DNA from: Chloroflexota bacterium
Lineage (GTDB): Bacteria > Chloroflexota > Dehalococcoidia > SAR202 > UBA11138
NCBI GenBank assembly: GCA_022561955.1
Contig: JADFQF010000076.1
Span: 1-6,767, forward strand
Length of the DNA: 6,767 nt
Direction: 5' to 3'
Every line of letters starts with the position of its first letter. Position 1 is the stretch's first letter. A program made the position numbers and the translations under genes. Below, piece after piece: positions 5,184 through 6,767 of this stretch. Below the pieces are notes generated by a model. That model was not told the DNA's origin, made no database searches, and saw only the letters and a list, made by a program, of their open reading frames with translations.

Positions 5184-6425
5184 TTGCATCTTCGACTTAC
5201 CGGTCTTTGGCGCAACGCCGACTTCGTAAAGCTATGGGCCGGACAGACCGTCTCCAATTTCGGCACGATGATGGGCGCGCTGCAGTTTACGGCGGTGCTC
5301 GGACTGAACGCCGCGCCCTTCGAAATGGGCCTGCTTTTGGCCGTGGGCGCCGCACCGGGCCTGCTCGTGGGTCTGGTTGGGGGCGTATGGGTGGACAGGC
5401 TACGGCGACGCCCCATGCTGATAGCCGCGGACATTGGGCGAGCGGTGTCGCTGGGCTCCATTCCGGTCGCCTTCGTTTTCGGTGTTCTCCGAATGGAGCA
5501 CCTGTACGCCGTCGCCTTCCTGAACGGCGCTCTAAGGACGTTCTTCGACATCGCCTATCGCTCTTATCTGCCGTTCCTCGTGAGTCGCGATAACCTCATG
5601 GAGGCCAACAGCAAGCTCACCGCCAGCGAGTCCGTCGTTGAAGCCGGCGCCTTCACCATCGGCGGTTGGATCGTTCAGCTTCTCAGCGTCATGGTTGCGG
5701 TGGTGATCGACGCCTTATCATTCCTGGTCTCGGCCTTTTTCTTGCTGAGGATTCGGAAGACGGAACCCCCGCCCGATGCGGAGAATAGCCGAAAATCCAC
5801 CATTCATGACTTATCCGAGGGTCTCAAGTTTGTATGGAGTACCCCATTGCTGCGTGCGGTCACGGGCAGCGCGATAGCAGAGGGGATGGGTTACGGCATC
5901 GTCGGTGCGCTGTGGCTGATCTACGGAATTGACGTGCTTGGCTTCGACGCTGGAGTGCTGGGGACGATAGCCGCCGTCGGGGGTATCAGCTCCATCTTCG
6001 GCGCCACCTTCGCATCGCGAGTCACGAAGCGCTTCGGCGTTGGCCGGACAATGGTTGTCGGCTTCCTGCTGTTCGGTCTGTCCACGCTCCTCATACCGGC
6101 CGCGAGTGGTCCTCTGGCGGTCGCAGCCCTGTTCCTGATAGCGCACCAGCTGGGCGACGGCGCGATGATCATTTATGAGATCAATGAAATGAGCCTTCGA
6201 CAGACCATCACCCCTGACAGGCTTCTTGGGCGGGTGAACGCCAGTATTCGGTTTGTCGGCATCGGGACCTTCTTGATAGGATCGCTCCTCGGAGGGGCCC
6301 TCGCCGAGGCTATTGGCCTACGATGGGCGCTGGTGGCGGGTGCAAGCAGCGTAATTATCGGTGCGTTATGGCTCGCGGTCTCGCCGATCGGCAGGCTGAA
6401 AGAAATGCCCGCCGCTGCTGATTAA
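5184..6425 (+). CDS. Major facilitator superfamily exporter (MFS_3/EntS-like)
   Basis: The 413-residue product is a polytopic inner-membrane transporter with about 12 hydrophobic segments, at roughly 18-40, 47-70, 78-100, 104-128, 148-168, 168-190, 222-248, 255-278, 285-305, 308-332, 350-375 and 378-400. The opening LWRNADFVKLWAGQTVSNFG (8-27) is characteristic of the MFS_3 group, which includes the enterobactin exporter EntS and macrolide-efflux-like proteins. The loop GGVWVDRLRRRPML (66-79) is the family's motif A between helices 2 and 3, and a partial equivalent (SRVTKRFGVGR) lies at 278-288. A hydrophilic central loop (190-220) separates the two six-helix halves. It is probably a proton-driven drug or metabolite exporter, but the substrate cannot be read from sequence and no biosynthetic genes adjoin it. 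The start is TTG, chosen from the well-placed GAGGT. It has its own 111-bp upstream gap, so it may be transcribed separately from the helicase. Confidence 0.93.
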   Translation: MHLRLTGLWRNADFVKLWAGQTVSNFGTMMGALQFTAVLGLNAAPFEMGLLLAVGAAPGLLVGLVGGVWVDRLRRRPMLIAADIGRAVSLGSIPVAFVFGVLRMEHLYAVAFLNGALRTFFDIAYRSYLPFLVSRDNLMEANSKLTASESVVEAGAFTIGGWIVQLLSVMVAVVIDALSFLVSAFFLLRIRKTEPPPDAENSRKSTIHDLSEGLKFVWSTPLLRAVTGSAIAEGMGYGIVGALWLIYGIDVLGFDAGVLGTIAAVGGISSIFGATFASRVTKRFGVGRTMVVGFLLFGLSTLLIPAASGPLAVAALFLIAHQLGDGAMIIYEINEMSLRQTITPDRLLGRVNASIRFVGIGTFLIGSLLGGALAEAIGLRWALVAGASSVIIGALWLAVSPIGRLKEMPAAAD

Positions 6426-6469
6426 CCCCGGCTTTTCGGACCTCGAGGCGTAGCCGGCTGAGTTAAAAG

Positions 6470-6499
6470 TAGACCTGGGCGCAGTAAAGGATTTAACAT
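6470..6499 (+). promoter_or_regulatory. Weak candidate promoter for the right-edge gene
   Basis: TAGACC (6470-6475, 4 of 6 to TTGACA) and TAACAT (6494-6499, 4 of 6 to TATAAT) are 18 bp apart in the 107-bp gap after the transporter. Transcription would start near 6506, about 27 nt before the ATG. The match is marginal. Confidence 0.2.
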
Positions 6500-6532
6500 A
6501 AGGTTCCAAGTCGATTGAGAGGCGAGTCGTAT

Positions 6533-6767
6533 ATGGCGAAAAGGATCGTAGGCAAGCAGATAACCCGTCCGTCCGGGAACCCGGACGAGGGCCCAATAAC
6601 CTTTCCCGTTGCCAAGGACCTCCTGAAAGTGGACGGCATTCCCATTCGCGACGATGAGGTGTCCTTCTACAGCCGGGAGTATCCGCTGGAGAGCATCGCG
6701 GTGGAGCAGAGCGCTTCGACTAAGTGGGCCAGCGAGGTCCGAATCGACTTTTCGCCGGAGACAGAGG
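6533..6767 (+). CDS. 5' part of an unrecognised gene, cut by the right edge
   Basis: An ATG at 6533 opens a frame of 78 codons that is still open at the last base. It begins MAKRIVGKQITRPSGNPDEG and continues with ITFPVAKDLLKVDGIPIRDDEVSFYSREYPLE. Third codon positions are mostly G or C, as in the surrounding genes, and the minus strand offers no comparable frame, so this is very probably coding. A purine-rich stretch GAGAGGCGAG (6517-6526) lies upstream at usable distance for ribosome binding. There is no signal peptide or membrane segment in the visible part, which is hydrophilic and rich in charged residues. I do not recognise the family and assign no function. Confidence 0.72.
   Translation, partial: MAKRIVGKQITRPSGNPDEGPITFPVAKDLLKVDGIPIRDDEVSFYSREYPLESIAVEQSASTKWASEVRIDFSPETE

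Noticed and set aside
6428..6457. Inverted repeat CCGGCT / AGCCGG after the transporter, with palindrome CCTCGAGG inside the loop.
   Set aside because: The stem is six pairs with an 18-nt loop and no T-run on either strand, so it is too weak to call an intrinsic terminator.

Overview
The window is GC-rich bacterial DNA with densely packed genes. It holds four complete genes plus one partial gene that I am confident are real, and a doubtful open frame at the left edge. Gene content (a long hypoxanthine phosphoribosyltransferase with an N-terminal nuclease-like domain, a membrane-anchored cohesin-fold protein, a DUF503/YlxP protein, an MrfA-type helicase) and the codon bias suggest Chloroflexota, perhaps Dehalococcoidia/SAR202-like. 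That placement is inference from family memory and was not computed.

Layout: 1-294 is a reading frame open from the left edge that I do not recognise. 295-465 is AT-richer and appears non-coding. On the minus strand, 2184 to 466 carries two genes 39 bp apart that probably form one transcript: first a single-pass membrane protein with an external cohesin-like domain, then the hypoxanthine phosphoribosyltransferase fusion. 2185-2444 is a divergent, AT-rich regulatory region. It has a near-perfect extended -10 element facing each way, a 20-bp operator-like dyad and a 24-nt pure G/T tract. On the plus strand, 2445-5072 carries a DUF503 (YlxP-like) gene followed 30 bp later by a superfamily 2 helicase of the MrfA/YprA type with its C-terminal four-cysteine module. 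After a 111-bp gap comes an MFS_3-type exporter starting at TTG (5184-6425). Last is the first 78 codons of an unrecognised gene that runs off the right edge (6533-6767).

How the genes work together: the left operon pairs purine salvage with a surface protein and has no obvious shared pathway. The right pair combines a small conserved protein of uncertain role with a DNA-repair helicase and is probably co-transcribed. Several starts share one ribosome-binding pattern, GAGG or GAGGT followed by six nucleotides. That pattern was used to choose the helicase ATG at 2769 over the GTG at 2757 and to support the TTG start of the transporter. I see no CRISPR array, insertion sequence, tRNA, rRNA or convincing intrinsic terminator. 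No wholly new multi-gene system is evident. The most interesting items are the nuclease-like/phosphoribosyltransferase fusion and the architecture of the divergent promoter region.
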